From Gari tellinella (taxonomy: Eukaryota > Mollusca > Bivalvia > Cardiida > Psammobiidae), in assembly GCA_922989275.2 (NCBI GenBank), contig OV277868.1:20270291-20334290 (forward strand): a stretch of 64,000 nt of DNA. Reading direction: 5' to 3'. A program made the translations under genes and the position numbers. Every line of letters starts with the position of its first letter. Position 1 is the stretch's first letter. Positions 44,801 through 56,024 of this stretch are shown piece after piece. The notes beneath the pieces were generated by a model. It made no database searches, was not told the origin of the DNA, and worked only from the letters and a program-made list of their open reading frames with translations.

Positions 44801-45774
44801 TTAAAGACTTTTCCTCAGTCCTTTGAGGGACCCCCCCATTTGTTTGATAGGTGAGAAAAAGAGCTCAATTTTTTTCCAATTTCCTTTATTACACTCAGTT
44901 CATGATATACATGAATACATGAGGAAAACGTGATACATTGTATATACATAGACAAAACATGCATATTGACAAACAAATAATTTTGTGTATTATCAGTTAG
45001 TAATTTATTTTTTTTGGAAGATTTTTTACTACATGTATTAGATCCCGGGAGAGATACGGGTATAATTAACAAAATGTTTAAGTTAGCAAAATATACTGGG
45101 AAAGCCAGACATTTTCAGTTACCATTATGTAAAAATAAAAATTATTAGGATATGTGATAACACTTCTACTTGAGGAAATCACAAGGTGTCACCAATCTCA
45201 GTTGGTGTGAAAATACAGGTACAGTACTGAACCTTATTAAATTAATTTGATAATCGCAAGCGAATTGCCATCAAATTGCCATCGAATCGCCATCGAATCG
45301 GGCGCTTCAAAAAGTAAATCGTGTGCTTGAGTCGTTTCACGCGATTTTTCCGAAGCAGTTGTGACAAAATTGGAATCGAAAAACATTTACGAAGGCATAT
45401 TTGCGAATATTGGTGAGATACACAATTCAGGCGTTAATTGCGTTGGAAAATATTCACAAGCGATTTGCCATCGACTTTCAAGCGAATTGCCATCGAATTG
45501 CAAGCGAATCGCAAAAAATGTTAATCTAATAAGGCTCAGTATTGAAACTAATCTCAAGCTGTCTAGAGAGGCCCTCACATACTTACACTCAAGGTTTTTT
45601 TCAATGGGTTTTACTAACCAAACTTACACATTTAAGCTACGGGCCTCACATGAAACTCTTGGAGGAGTATATCCCTAGACAAGATAGCAGTAAGGACAAA
45701 ACTTGCACGTGGCTGCATGCTTTGATAGTTTGTTAGGTGTTATGACCGAAAGGTCGCCAGGAGATGTCTTTAAT
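44801..45774 (+). repeat. MITE-N copy 2 with nested MITE-B
   Basis: TTAAAGACTTTTCCTCAGTC at left and GCCAGGAGATGTCTTTAATT at right. A MITE-B sits at 45232-45544. Short open frames inside are unconvincing. Confidence 0.6.
45232..45544 (+). repeat. MITE-B copy 3
   Basis: CAGTACTGAACCTTATTAAA to AATAAGGCTCAGTATTG. Confidence 0.85.
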
Positions 45775-45902
45775 TCATTGTGTCTCAAACAAGCGACTCA
45801 TTTTAATTGGAGTTAAAACATGTTTGAATTTTACTGTATTTAAACAACATATTCCAAAAAGAAATATTGTGCAATGCTTGAACGATACCGACTAGTATTC
45901 TT

Positions 45903-46118
45903 TTAACCATTTCGCTCTCAATGTCGCATTTAAAGCGCGTTTTCAAACTGTTTGGGTGCTGATCAGACACCGCGTCACGCGGCGTCTGATCAGGACCCAA
46001 ACTGTTTGACACTCTTATCGATATTTATTAAATCATACAACCTTAAATCTAATTTTCGAAACGTGTCTTGCAGGCAACAATAATGAAGCAGACGACAATA
46101 AAGCGGCGAAGGGGTAAA
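45903..46118 (+). repeat. MITE-G copy 1 with CGCGTCACGCG palindrome
   Basis: TTAACCATTTCGCTCTCAAT at the left, GCAGACGACAATAAAGCGGC near the right. Core: TTTCAAACTGTTTGGGTGCT / GATCAGACACCGCGTCACGC and complement. Confidence 0.7.
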
Positions 46119-46321
46119 ATTCTCCCGAATATTTTGATCAAGAACAGAATAGAACAGAACATATTTTTATTTTGACTGATACATACAGTATTTCGTCAAT
46201 GCTCAAATACAACATAATACATCGGTTATGACGTTGGGAATTCCCGATTAAACATGACGTCAGAATTTTACATCATGATCTATAAACTTACACATGACAT
46301 ATGTGTTTAAAAACAAAGTAA

Positions 46322-46384
46322 ATGTTAACCTTTCGTGATCAAGGAGTTCCAGATTCTCTGTTAGCGATGGATAACAATATCGAG
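46322..46384 (+). CDS. Small unknown gene, exon 1
   Basis: ATG at 46322 opens MLTFRDQGVPDSLLAMDNNI plus E, then a GAG|GTACGT donor. A second in-frame ATG is at 46367. The exon joins in phase 0 to the exon at 48806. I do not recognise the protein. The model rests on the open frame, the consensus donor and the phase agreement across all three exons. About 200 bp downstream a MITE-B (46558-46869) lies within intron 1. Confidence 0.5.
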
Positions 46385-46557
46385 GTACGTATCTTCAATT
46401 ATTAATAGCAATATAACTATGTTTTCTCTCATCTTTTCGCTGGATTAGATCTAGTTTAGATCTCTATCAATATGAGGTCATTCGTGACCGCGCCATTTTA
46501 GCTAACGACATTTCAATGTTTTGATTCGTAAATAATAACGCAGTAGGCATACATGTA

Positions 46558-46869
46558 CAGTACTGAACCTTATTAAATTAAATTGATAATCGCAAGCGAA
46601 TTGCCATCGAATTGCCATCGAATCGGGCGCTTCAAAAAACAAATCCTACGTTTGAATACTTTAACGCAAATTTTCAGAAGCGGTTGTGACGAAAATGGAA
46701 TCGAAAAAATTAACGAAGGCATATTTGCGAACATTTGTGAGATACACCACTCAAAAAAACTTATCCGAGGGTAAATTAGTATTTTGAAATCGCAAGCGAA
46801 TCGCCATCGAATTGCAAGCGAATTGCAAGCGAATCGCAAAAATTGTTAATTTAATAAGATTCAGTACTG
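46558..46869 (+). repeat. MITE-B copy 4 (312 bp)
   Basis: CAGTACTGAACCTTATTAAA to AATAAGATTCAGTACTG, flanked by TA on the left and TA on the right. In intron 1 of the small gene. Very similar to copy 1 in reverse orientation. Confidence 0.88.
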
Positions 46870-47205
46870 TAGAATCTACATAGTTACACTAGCATACAGT
46901 GCTTATTGTTTGTGTTTTCTCAGCTTAATAAGGATTTCCATCAAGCTGTCAAAGTTCATGACATTTCTAACAAAAATGCTGTAGATCTAGATCTAGGCCT
47001 AAATTAAATGCATGTTTACGTAGATTCAACCTACCCGTTTGTTTCCACCTGTCGGGAAGTCTTTTCAATCAGATCTACGTACAGTAAGTGCTTATTGGGG
47101 TAGATCTGTTGTGTTTTTGAACGAAAAAAAGCCCCTAAAACAATAGGTGTGTTGAGATTTATTAAGGTTATGTTATAAACCAGGTGTTCTTATAACGAAA
47201 ATATG

Positions 47206-47275
47206 CAGCCATATCTGGACTCGAACCCGGGACCCCTTCCTTACAGTGCAAGTGCTCTCCCGACTGAGACACCAC
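47206..47275 (-). repeat. tRNA-like sequence (SINE head or tRNA pseudogene)
   Basis: The minus strand has TGTCTCAGTCGGGAGAGCAC (box A) and CCGGGTTCGAGTCC (box B). The ends do not form an acceptor stem and no clean anticodon stem is seen, so it is not called as a tRNA. Confidence 0.5.
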
Positions 47276-47329
47276 AAATCTCTCAGCATTTAATCATAAA
47301 AACTCAACCCTGGCTGCTACATAATGGGA

Positions 47330-47625
47330 GATTCTACATGTAAAGTAGTCCAGTGGTTAACACGTTGGACTACGGTGCCAGGGGTCGTGAGTTCGATCCC
47401 CCGCCGTGCCAGCAGTCTGACTAGGGGATTTTTTTCCGAATCCCCAATGATGTACAGGAATGTTCTTGAGCAAGACATGTACCGCGAGTTGCTCCTCTCC
47501 ACCCAGGGGTTAAAATGGGTAAATGTGAAGGGTCTGAGTCGGTACTGCGGCTGCAATTTGCGCCATGTGTTAGCAGTGCTCAATAGTGTTAGAGGCAAGA
47601 TGGCTCAATGACCAGGGAGTAAATG
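47330..47625 (+). repeat. tRNA-derived SINE with a V-like central domain
   Basis: Box A AGTCCAGTGGTTAACACGTT and box B GTCGTGAGTTCGATCCC, followed by GTTCTTGAGCAAGACATGTA and CGCGAGTTGCTCCTCTCC, similar to the conserved central block of V-type SINEs, and a unique tail. Confidence 0.65.
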
Positions 47626-48129
47626 TACAGTCGGCTGAGCGGTCATTCGGACTGAAAGTAGACTTTAACTGGTAGATATATCTACTTTACTTTTTTTTTA
47701 AAGTGTGATAGCCAGTACGTCGGCATAGGAGTAAGCGATGTCAGTCATACTTATTAAACTGAAGTGTTTTTATCCTCTTTTAGATGTAAAATATTCTCTT
47801 TTAACATGTAACATAACAACTATTTCCAGAACTCAGCTCTAGTTTTCTTAAGCTTTTATACTTTTACTTTTGCTAATCTGCACAGACTCGCAGCTGCGCA
47901 TAATCCTCGAAAGAGGGTGTCGCAGTATTCAAAGAAAGAAAGAAAGAAACTAGGCAGAGAAAAACCCTCGCAAAGTTTTAAATCTATAAGCTGTTGTTTT
48001 TTTTAAATTTATAAATGCTTTGCGTTTAGACCTAGATCTAGATCTTGTCCACATTACATGGTATAGATCTATAACGATGAAGCTTTTCAGATTATTGTAT
48101 CCTCCTAAGAAATAAATTTTATCTGACAG

Positions 48130-48754
48130 CGGGAAAGACGTTAGATCTATTATTTCCCGTTTTTTAAACGCAAAGCACAAAACGTAGAAAATTCTATCTA
48201 ATTTTTATTTTTCCTGCAATAGGCAGAGGTGACACTTAGGGATAACTCTGTCTGCCCGTCCACCTGTCCGTCCGTCTGTCTGTCCGTCACGTTTTTTGTG
48301 TCACGCCTAATAACTCCTGTTCTGAGTGTGCTACTGAAGCTTTGAAGATGAAACAGCATTTATGGAAAGAGCTTGACAAGTGGAAGAGTATTGCACAAGA
48401 CCTTGAAGGGTCATAACTCTTGTATCAATATTGTGAGAGTTATTCCTTTTTTCAACATTTTCTTTTCATGCTTTCTGCTGTTTTACTGAAGATTTTGAAA
48501 TGAAATTTCTTTTATGGAAAGAGAATGTTATACTGATGCTTGCTGGTAGGTAACACACGTGTTCCGAGGAACCCCTCTATTATTTTTTTTACATTTCTAT
48601 CTACATGTAGATCTATCTATTTTAATCTGAGGGGCAAAACAAAAAGTGTGAAGCCTGGTCAGACGCCGGGTTACCGGGCGTCTGATCTGGGACCAAACGG
48701 CTTGCAAGTGAAATAATAGCGTTCATCGCAAAAATAGCGTCTTCCCCTCTGTAT
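48130..48754 (+). repeat. MITE-A copy 25 split by another element
   Basis: Left part ATTATTTCCCGTTTTTTAAA, AACGTAGAAAATTC; right part GTGTGAAGCCTGGTCAGACG, CCGGGTTACCGGGCGTC ending CTTCCCCTCTGTA. The intruder (48222-48583) is GGCAGAGGTGACACTTAGGG ... GTGTTCCGAGGAACCCCTCT, another dispersed repeat. It is in intron 1 of the small gene. Confidence 0.65.
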
Positions 48755-48805
48755 GAATAAAGTGTATTTAGTATTATTTTTCATATTCATTCATTTTCTT
48801 TTTAG

Positions 48806-48939
48806 GATTTAGAGAGTCTGCTGTTTGATAGAACGTGCACGGCCACACCATTTGGATATCAAGAAGAAACTGACCTGGGCGCTTTTAGGCGTGTGTCTAG
48901 AACCAGACTGATGATCGAGAGCTGGACGTCAAACATCAG
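48806..48939 (+). CDS. Small unknown gene, exon 2
   Basis: The acceptor TTTTCTTTTTAG|GA is strong and the donor is ATCAG|GTCAGG. Only one frame is open: DLESLLFDRTCTATPFGYQE, then ETDLGAFRRVSRTRLMIESW and TSNI. It ends with AG of a split Arg codon completed by the next exon. No family recognised. There is no membrane segment; composition is charged and soluble. A MITE-A interrupted by another repeat ends about 50 bp upstream. Confidence 0.55.
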
Positions 48940-50238
48940 GTCAGGACCTATTTAGAGTCTATTCCAGATTAAAATGTATTGATTGAGAGACCATAAATCT
49001 TTGTTCAAAGCTCCCTTATATAATTAAGACATAAAACGTTTTTTGTGACTAACTTAAAGTTAGCTCAGCTAAAAGTATTTGAGGTTTCAACGCATGAGAG
49101 GTGCATGTAGCACCATAGATATTAAGCTGTCGACTTTGCATTAGATCTACTGAGTTTTTAAGTTTCTAATAGATCTACTTGAAATCGACGAACGTTGCTT
49201 GGGGTCCGGGGGACGTACCCCGAGAGAAAAATGGAAATTAGAACTGAAATTGTGAGCCCTGAAGTGTGATTTTAGGGTTTTGTGGCTTTGAATATACGAT
49301 TAATTGTGATCAAAGCTCCGTTATATATCCACATTCACCTATCCGGGGGGTCGTTGGGATATAAGCCATGAGAAATAATGACATTATGTGACTATTTATT
49401 TCTGCTAAAACTATTCGAATATTATGCGTACGAGAGGTATATGTATCACCATAGGATTTAGGCTGCGGACTTTGTAGTTACTAAATTTTTGAGTTTCTGA
49501 AACTTGGAATTCATTAATGCTGGTTGCGGGAGGGGGGGAGGGGTCCGGAAACCTCCCACGGAAAAAATAGAAATTAGAACTAAAATGATGAGCTCTGAAG
49601 CGTGTTAAGAGTGATTTAGCCTTTAGACATTAAGGTCTAACCCCCCCCCCCCCCACCCGACCCACCCCACCCAACCCTCACGCCACATCTTTTAAACCTT
49701 CAATGTCACTTTTTGGCCATGTTTGATTTTTCCTTTTTCAAATTGATGTTACGCACGTGCCTAAGTGCGTATCGTCGGCCACGCCCCTGTCTGTTTTATG
49801 AATATTTTACTTATACTGTTTGTTTATTTCTATAAATAAAGCAAGAGCAACACAAGCACACTACCATATACATTAGACACTTCTTTATTAAGATACTTTT
49901 GATCGAGCCTTATAAATTTAATTATTCAAATTATGGATAACGTTAGTTTAGCGTTTTTTCACATACTTTTATCCATCTTTTGACGCTTTTGCAAAAAGAT
50001 AATTATCAGATGATAAAGTATGTTCCTATAGGAGATGTTTGATAGAGATCAGTAAATGTTGGCTTATTATTATACTAGATCTATACTACAGAGATACCTA
50101 TTGACTGTTTACTTTCATGCATGTAAGTAAAATTCAGTTAATTTGGTGGAACCTTGAATAAATCTTTATTGAAGAAAGGGTGAACAAACATTCTGAGGAA
50201 AAATTATATAATAAAACATATGTATATTTTACTTTCAG
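48940..50238. other. Intron 2 of the small gene
   Basis: Contains two diverged copies of a segment of about 330 bp (AAATCTTTGTTCAAAGCTCC at 48995 and AATTGTGATCAAAGCTCCGT at 49305, each followed by GCATGAGAGGTGCATGTAGC-like sequence and GGGGTCCGG). A C-rich run is at 49640-49660. No other exon is evident. Confidence 0.5.
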
Positions 50239-50329
50239 GAAATATCCAGTATTTCCGCTTCAACAGGACCAGCCTGACGTCGTTTTTGTGAAAGAGCGTG
50301 ATGACGTTGATGAGAGAAGATATCTATGA
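50239..50329 (+). CDS. Small unknown gene, terminal exon 3 (possible frame break)
   Basis: The acceptor is TTACTTTCAG|G. In phase with exon 2 it reads RKYPVFPLQQDQPDVVFVKE and RDDVDERRYL before TGA at 50327-50329, giving a protein of about 96 aa. A second open frame overlaps from 50298 and runs to TGA at 50496-50498, reading ...DILRSRDVDFTHEHLPHVLQ and PAEIFAARKKYPFNIVRPCV then RHVYLDVKCPQNPYRN. It looks protein-like and would follow on if one base were skipped near 50315-50328. So the gene may be truncated by a one-base insertion, contain a sequencing error, or genuinely end here. No family recognised. Confidence 0.45.
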
Positions 50330-50498
50330 TATTCTGAGGTCACGTGACGTCGATTTCACCCACGAGCATCTGCCGCACGTGCTACAGCCTGCAGAAATAT
50401 TTGCCGCTCGCAAGAAGTACCCGTTTAATATTGTGAGGCCATGTGTTCGCCATGTCTATCTTGACGTTAAGTGTCCTCAAAATCCATACAGAAACTGA
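50298..50498 (+). other. Open frame downstream of, and overlapping, exon 3 of the small gene
   Basis: This 66-codon frame is offset by +1 from the spliced frame and has no acceptor of its own. It has balanced composition and aromatic/His residues (FTHEHLPHVLQPAEIFAARK). It is listed separately because it may be the true C-terminus if the frame break at about 50320 is an assembly error or a recent mutation. Confidence 0.35.
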
Positions 50499-50499
50499 G

Positions 50500-51460
50500 A
50501 TTTGTGTCCTTTTTAGGGTTGCGTTACTATGGCAACTGAACTCTAACAGACTTTTCTTTTCTCCATAATTTATTCCAAATAAGTTTTATATGTTTATTTA
50601 ACAGAAGCTTATGTCTTAATTGGAAGGAAAAGAGTGCATACTGTAAGCATTGTTGGTTCTTAAAATACTGTTTCTGGGCCGCTTTTTAAAAGTCAATTAA
50701 GCACTCGCGTGTCAATGTTTCAATGCTAGGACAGTTACTAAATTAGCTGTAATTTCATTAAAAATTGAGATATCACCAAAATTCTTTTTGTTCTGTATTT
50801 CTAACACCCTACTCTTGAGCAAATAGCAAAAATCTGAAAATAATTTTTTTTGTCATTATAGCAGGTTTTGCTGGAGACCCAATCATATATATGTCATGTA
50901 AACTATGGCTGAATCATTTAGTCTTTGTAACTGCTACCAAATAGATAAGAAGACACATTGTGTCCTCGCATCGATATACGTACATTAATCGAAGATAAAA
51001 TTTCTTGATTGTTTTCGAATCAATAAAGAGTAGTTGTGGTCAGTGTAAACTATGGAAAAACATCAATTATTCCACTCCGTGTTTCAATTGAATAGTTATT
51101 TTAGGCTAATAAAATTCCACCGTGCATGTATGTAGCTCCAAAATGTAGAATGAAATATCGCATAGAGCTCATTGCACTACGTCATCCCAGATTGTGCAGC
51201 GTGTTTGTTATCTTCTTCGATAAGTGTATCAATAACGAAAACATATACTACTATTCATTAAATGAAGTTAATATAGTCAGTATTTTATTAAGCAACACTC
51301 TGATTAAGGAAAAAAAGAAGGCATCGTTGGCATTTTTCCGTATAGAAATATAATAATAGCTCAGTGTAGGTCGAAACTAACACAGAAACGCCCTTATTGA
51401 GCTTTCTGAATCACTTTCGTCCCGAATTAAGCAACCATCTATCTAAAGATATAGATAACA
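50500..51460. other. Downstream of the small gene: no feature recognised
   Basis: AT-rich unique-looking sequence. The polyadenylation signal of the small gene may be within it (AATAAA occurs at about 51022), but I cannot assign it securely. Confidence 0.3.
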
Positions 51461-51464
51461 TTAA

Positions 51465-51714
51465 TTAACCCTTTGAACCCTAGTCCCGCATATTGGCATC
51501 CTTTTCAAACAGTGTACATGTGAATAGTACACTTGTCCTATGCAAACAGTGAATACCCAGATCAGAGGGCTCCTAGGAGCCCTCTGATCAGGGTCTTTAC
51601 TGTTTGTCACAATGCTAAACATTGACAAAAAACAACCCTCAAAAGTCAGAATTGGACTAGACTTAAATGGAAACTGGAATTGTCCATTTAAAGTTTCAGG
51701 GAGGAAAGAGTTAA
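51465..51714 (+). repeat. MITE-F copy 2 (250 bp) with TTAA ends
   Basis: TTAACCCTTTGAACCCTAGT to GGGAGGAAAGAGTTAA. Core: CAAACAGTGAATACCCAGAT, AGAGGGCTCCTAGGAGCCCT and complement, ending TTTACTGTTTG. Confidence 0.8.
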
Positions 51715-51762
51715 CCAATACTATATGTTGGAGCTATATTAGTAAATTACCCAATATACTCG

Positions 51763-53009
51763 TACAGTGGAAAATACGCTATTCCTACCCATTTACGCGT
51801 TTATCTATGCGTAAGAAACGCATAGTGAACGGTTAACGAACGCTTAATGAACGCTTAACGAACGGTTAAGGCCTAACGATTTGAACGCGTTTAAACGCGT
51901 TAATAAACAGTTATACCCGAGATGCTGCGATTGGGGCGTCCGTTTGACGTTTCACGCGGGTTTCGGATCTTATCGATGATTGCCGTTTTAGAAAAATCCG
52001 AATGAAACGGGTTTATCAAAAACAAGAATCGATTTGTCACTGGAGCATTTTCGCGATAAAACTCATATTGTAATGCGATTTTTGAAAACATTTTCTGTAA
52101 ATGAGACGCCTCTTATCAGGATCTAAACTGGTTTCGCTTATAGAATTTATATAAATATAGACAGTTTGGATCTCGATCATAATGCTGAGTGACTCGGCGT
52201 TTCATCGAGATTATTTCTGTTTGATATGTATTAGAATAATTCCTTCCATGTTGATTTCTATTCAAACGGTTTGAATCCAGATCAAACGCCTTGCTGTATA
52301 GATCGGCATAGCATCAGGATCCAAACTGACAGCTTTGAATAAACCCAATTACTTTTCATAATAGTTAACACTATCGATTTAGATGTAGATGGGACGCCGA
52401 GTAGTTCGGTTCTTATGTTTTACAGCTAAGCATGAAGCATACGGTCTTGATTTCATTTTTACAGTTTGGCTCTAGATGAAATGCCGAGTTACGGGAGTCT
52501 CATCCATATTCAAACTATACAGATATCTTTTACTTTGATGAGAGAGTATAATAACTGACACATACTCGCATATAAGATTTGGTTTTTTTGGTTGATATTC
52601 CAATCAACCCCAATGGGGCATTAGGATACTTACTTTGATAAGCCGAAGTTTTATTACCCCCCTGTCCGGCTTGTGACGCAACAGTGTTAGCGGCTAGCCC
52701 TGCATGCCACATGTGGCATTTGGGAATTCCGCATGTTCATAGTAATAGTAATAAACACAATTTACATAATCCTTTTTAAACCGTATCCTTTATATGGGAA
52801 AATAAATGTATATTCATAAAACTCTCACAGGATAACCTTTCTTCTTAAAGAAAATGATTTCATAAAATTTTGTAAGATTATATTTACTCCACAGTAACGA
52901 TATTTACTAAATTCTTAAGTAGGATAAGAGCGGCCCGCAGGTCATACATGGATTACCCCCCTTTCTCCATGATTACTCCCCTTTCATCCGGGCTCTTTTA
53001 AACGCGTTT
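51763..53009 (+). mobile_element. Element K copy 2, lacking the TTAA insertion
   Basis: Collinear with 30081-30654 plus 31698-32360, over 95% alike by eye. The right inverted end is missing beyond GGCTCTTTTAAACGCGTTT. It serves as the empty-site control for the nested insertion in copy 1. Confidence 0.85.
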
Positions 53010-53253
53010 ACATGAAAGAGTTAAGTTACAAACATGCACTATACCTGTGAATAGTACGCTTGTCTTATGCAAACGGTAAAACTATTATTTCCAGCGCAAA
53101 CAGTTTGGACCATGTTTGCCATTCTGATTAAAATAAAATGTCGGAATTGTAGTAAAGTTAGATTTTATTCAAGTTAAAATATTACTATCAGACTTGTTCA
53201 GTTAAATCTCTCCATTAGGATCATTTAATTGGATTGGGTTAAGTATATGGTGT

Positions 53254-53474
53254 TTAACCCTTTCCCCCATAGAAGCGACTTTTAGCGTATTTAATTTATT
53301 CCTCCGCTGAAGGAAATAGTTCCAGTATATACCCTCATGAACATTTACCATAACAAATATTTTTATATAGCCTTACAGATGGGAGTTTAAAGCAGGCTGA
53401 TAGTAAAGCAGAATGTGCCTTTAAGTGATCACCTGTCTTTAATATTCTAAATAGGTTATTGGGTAAAGGGTTAA
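53254..53474 (+). repeat. MITE-H copy 4 (TTAA ends)
   Basis: TTAACCCTTTCCCCCATAGA to GGGTAAAGGGTTAA; the core has lost one arm (AAAGCAGGCTGATAGTAAAG, CAGAATGTGCC then unrelated). Confidence 0.7.
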
Positions 53475-53560
53475 GACAGGTGTTTGCTTAAAGCAAGTGA
53501 AAGTAAATGAGCTTTCTGTTTGACTTTCACCTTGCTTTAAGCTGTCACCTATCTTTTATA
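53475..53560. repeat. Hairpin GACAGGTG...CACCTATC with GAGCTTTCTG centre
   Basis: GCTTAAAGCAAGTGAAAGTA and TGACTTTCACCTTGCTTTAA are inverted. It directly abuts MITE-H copy 4. Confidence 0.75.
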
Positions 53561-53624
53561 CAATCGTAAGAAATGTCAGTAAGTTTTATTTTTCAACAAT
53601 GTATAGCAATGCCTGTCGTTTGCC

Positions 53625-53872
53625 TTAAACCCTTTCACTACCAAATTGTCTGTGAGTGTTTTACCCCTTCACCGTTTCATTATCGTCTGCTTCAATTTTG
53701 TTGATTGCAAGATCGTTTCAAAGTAAGATTCAATGTAGTATGACTTAAAACATATCGATACGAGTATCAAACAGTTTGAATCTTGATCAGACGTCGCGTT
53801 ACGCGGCGTCTGATCAGGACCTAAACTGTTTGCAAACGCGCTTTCAAGCGTCATTGAGAGTGAAAGGGTTAA
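53625..53872 (+). repeat. MITE-G copy 2 (248 bp) with TTAA ends
   Basis: TTAAACCCTTTCACTACCAA to CATTGAGAGTGAAAGGGTTA. Core: CAAACAGTTTGAATCTTGAT / CAGACGTCGCGTTACGCGGC and complement. It ends about 45 bp beyond the stop codon of the channel gene, hence within its probable 3' UTR. Confidence 0.85.
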
Positions 53873-53918
53873 ACGGGAAAGAAAAACGTAAGCTCGGCTG
53901 TCGATGGTTATCAGTTCT

Positions 53919-54215
53919 TTATGAAACTTTACTTAGAAAGGCACCATTGACAGCAGCAACTGCGATTACGTAAACATAGAAACATATTCTGTCCAATAAG
54001 ATTGACACATTTGCCCACGTCACTTCCTCTTCTACTTCCATGTTCTCAATTTCGTTTGACGGGACTTCTTTTTGCGATAAACCCTGTTTTTCTAAATGTA
54101 AAACGTCTAGGTCTTTGTCATCACCCACAGCACATATCTTGTTTTGTGGAAGCTTTGTTCCCTTCCTGGAAGGCCACTGTAAGAAAACTATCGGGTAGAT
54201 CTTCCTGTATGCGAC
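53919..54215 (-). CDS. Nicotinic-receptor-like Cys-loop channel, terminal exon (M3-M4 loop, TM4, stop)
   Basis: The acceptor on the minus strand is TGTATTTCAG|GTC at 54215, phase 0 from the TM3 exon. It encodes VAYRKIYPIVFLQWPSRKGT as the post-TM3 amphipathic MX-like part, an acidic intracellular loop with VPSNEIENMEVEEEVTWAN, then SILLDRICFYVYVIAVAAVN and GAFLSKVS with a stop at 53919. The IL.DRI.F..Y segment is the typical entry to TM4 of nicotinic-type subunits. The cytoplasmic loop, about 75 residues, is short for the family. A 250-bp MITE-A ends 19 bp from the acceptor. Confidence 0.88.
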   Translation of the reverse strand, partial: VAYRKIYPIVFLQWPSRKGTKLPQNKICAVGDDKDLDVLHLEKQGLSQKEVPSNEIENMEVEEEVTWANVSILLDRICFYVYVIAVAAVNGAFLSKVS

Positions 54216-54233
54216 CTGAAATACACAAGCAGA

Positions 54234-54483
54234 TACAGTGGAGAATGTGTTATTCTTTCCCAATAAACGCGTTTACGCTAAAACTATTATTTGCAGTACA
54301 AACAGTTTGAAGCCAGATCAGACGCCGGGTTACCCGGCGTCTAATCAGGCTCCAAAATGTTTGCCACGAAGATAAACATGAAATATCAGAATTGTCCAAA
54401 AGTTGTTCTTTTCTACGTTTTAGTGCTTTGCGTTTGCGTACGTTTGCGTTTAAACGGGAAAGAATAACAGATTCTCCACTGTA
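54234..54483 (-). repeat. MITE-A copy 26 (250 bp), 19 bp from the last acceptor of the channel gene
   Basis: Complete; palindrome CGCCGGGTTACCCGGCGTC. In gene sense its TTTCCC...CTCCACTGTA end precedes CTGCTTGTGTATTTCAG. Confidence 0.92.
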
Positions 54484-54734
54484 CGTACTAACGTACGTGT
54501 ACTTCTATTTATTGACCTTCTACACTGAAAACATGGTTTGCATATTTGACGAGCGGCCGTCTTGAAAAATGGCGGCCATCTTGGATTTTTCAGTTGGATC
54601 TCGTGCTTTTTAAAAATGTACACCATGGACATTATCTGTGGCAAATTTAGTGCTTGTATCACCAATCGAAGTATTCTGTTCATATAAGTGACTTAAGCTG
54701 CCGGACTATTTCTAATGTGACTGAGGAATTACTG

Positions 54735-55178
54735 TAGCAGAGACGACTTTATTCTTTCCCATTTCAACGCAAACGAAACGCAAACGCATTGCATTGAAAC
54801 GTAGAAAATGACATTCTGACTATCTATTTCAATCTGAGTGGCAACCAGTTTGGAGCCTGATCAGACGCCGACTGACAGCACTGGTACAGTGGAGAATCTG
54901 TTATTCTTTCCCGTTTAAACGCAAACGTACGCAACCGCAAAACACTAAAACGTAGAAAAGTACAACATTTGGACAATTCTGATAATTTATGTTTTATCTT
55001 GGTGGCAAACAGTTTGGAGCCCGATCAGACGCCGGGTTACCCGGCGTCTGATCTGGCTCCAAACTGTTTGCACTGCAAATAATAGTTTTAACGTAAACGC
55101 GTTTATTAGGAAAGAATAACAGATTCTCCACTGTAACAAATGTGTTTATTGTAAAAGAATAACGTCTTCTCCGCTGTA
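54735..55178 (+). repeat. MITE-A copy 27, split by MITE-A copy 28 (54885-55135)
   Basis: Left half GACTTTATTCTTTCCCATTT to GATCAGACGCCG, then copy 28 complete (TACAGTGGAGAATCTG to CAGATTCTCCACTGTA, 251 bp, palindrome CGCCGGGTTACCCGGCGTC), then right remnant GTTTATTGTAAAAGAATAAC, GTCTTCTCCGCTGTA. The younger copy is near consensus, the older one is diverged. Confidence 0.75.
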
Positions 55179-55312
55179 AAAAAGCTTTCGCTCCTTCACT
55201 GCCTTAATGTCATATGCTTGAACTCATTCACATGTACCTAAAAAAAATCCAACGGAAAATTCCGAATTGAAAATCGTTTATAAAAACAATCATCTATACC
55301 CGGGGTAAGACT

Positions 55313-55700
55313 ATAAGAATCCACCATGAGTGTTGATGTAATATAGGAAATTTCTCCCCCGAAGTGTCAGAAAATTCATGCAGTGACGAGGTTTGCCGAG
55401 TCCCTGCGTGAATCTTCGGATCCGAGGGGGAAAATTCCTATCCTACATCAACAAAACGAATGGTGATTTTTTTGCTCCCATTTTAATCATTAAAACACGA
55501 TATAAATAACGAGATAATTGCAGTTTCCATCTTCTTTTTCCGCCAAAACATGACGTTGTTTATAGTAACGTCATCAAAAATGACGTAATTTAGTTACCCG
55601 CGTCATGCAGCGTTTGTGGTAAAACTTGGCAAGTAATAAAAGACGTCACGTGGTATGAATGATATAGTGATTCCACATGGGAAATATCTCTATCCCACAT
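55313..55700 (+). repeat. MITE-E copy 2
   Basis: AATCCACCATGAGTGTTGAT and TACATCAACAAAACGAATGG inverted around GAAGTGTCAGAAAATTCATG / CGTGAATCTTCGGATCC, tail CCCATTTTAATCATTAAAAC as in copy 1. Confidence 0.6.
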
Positions 55701-56024
55701 GGGAGAAACTGTAAGACAGTGCGTTGTTGAACAAGATGGATGGGTGGATGAGTTGCGTTTTACGTCACCGCGACACAAAAAAGCTCATATAGCGCCGTTC
55801 AACGATAAAGGATGATGAGATGGGATAAAGTTGATTATTTCAGAATAATGATTTCAGCTAATCCCATTCGTTGAAAAACAGCGCATAGGATCAAAACCAC
55901 CGATCTGCGTTATTTTTAGTTCTTGGCAGAGAATATGATCTCGGTCTAATAAACAGAAACAATTCCTTCCGATAATTAAGCCCCAGTAGAAAGGTCTCTG
56001 GGGCGTTGAACAAGAACAAAGGGA

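Noticed and set aside
47206..47275. Possible tRNA gene on the minus strand
   Set aside because: Boxes A and B are present, but acceptor and anticodon stems do not pair and no CCA-proximal terminator run of T was seen; more likely a SINE head or pseudogene. The same holds for 32858-32945, 27640-27712 and 31490-31570.
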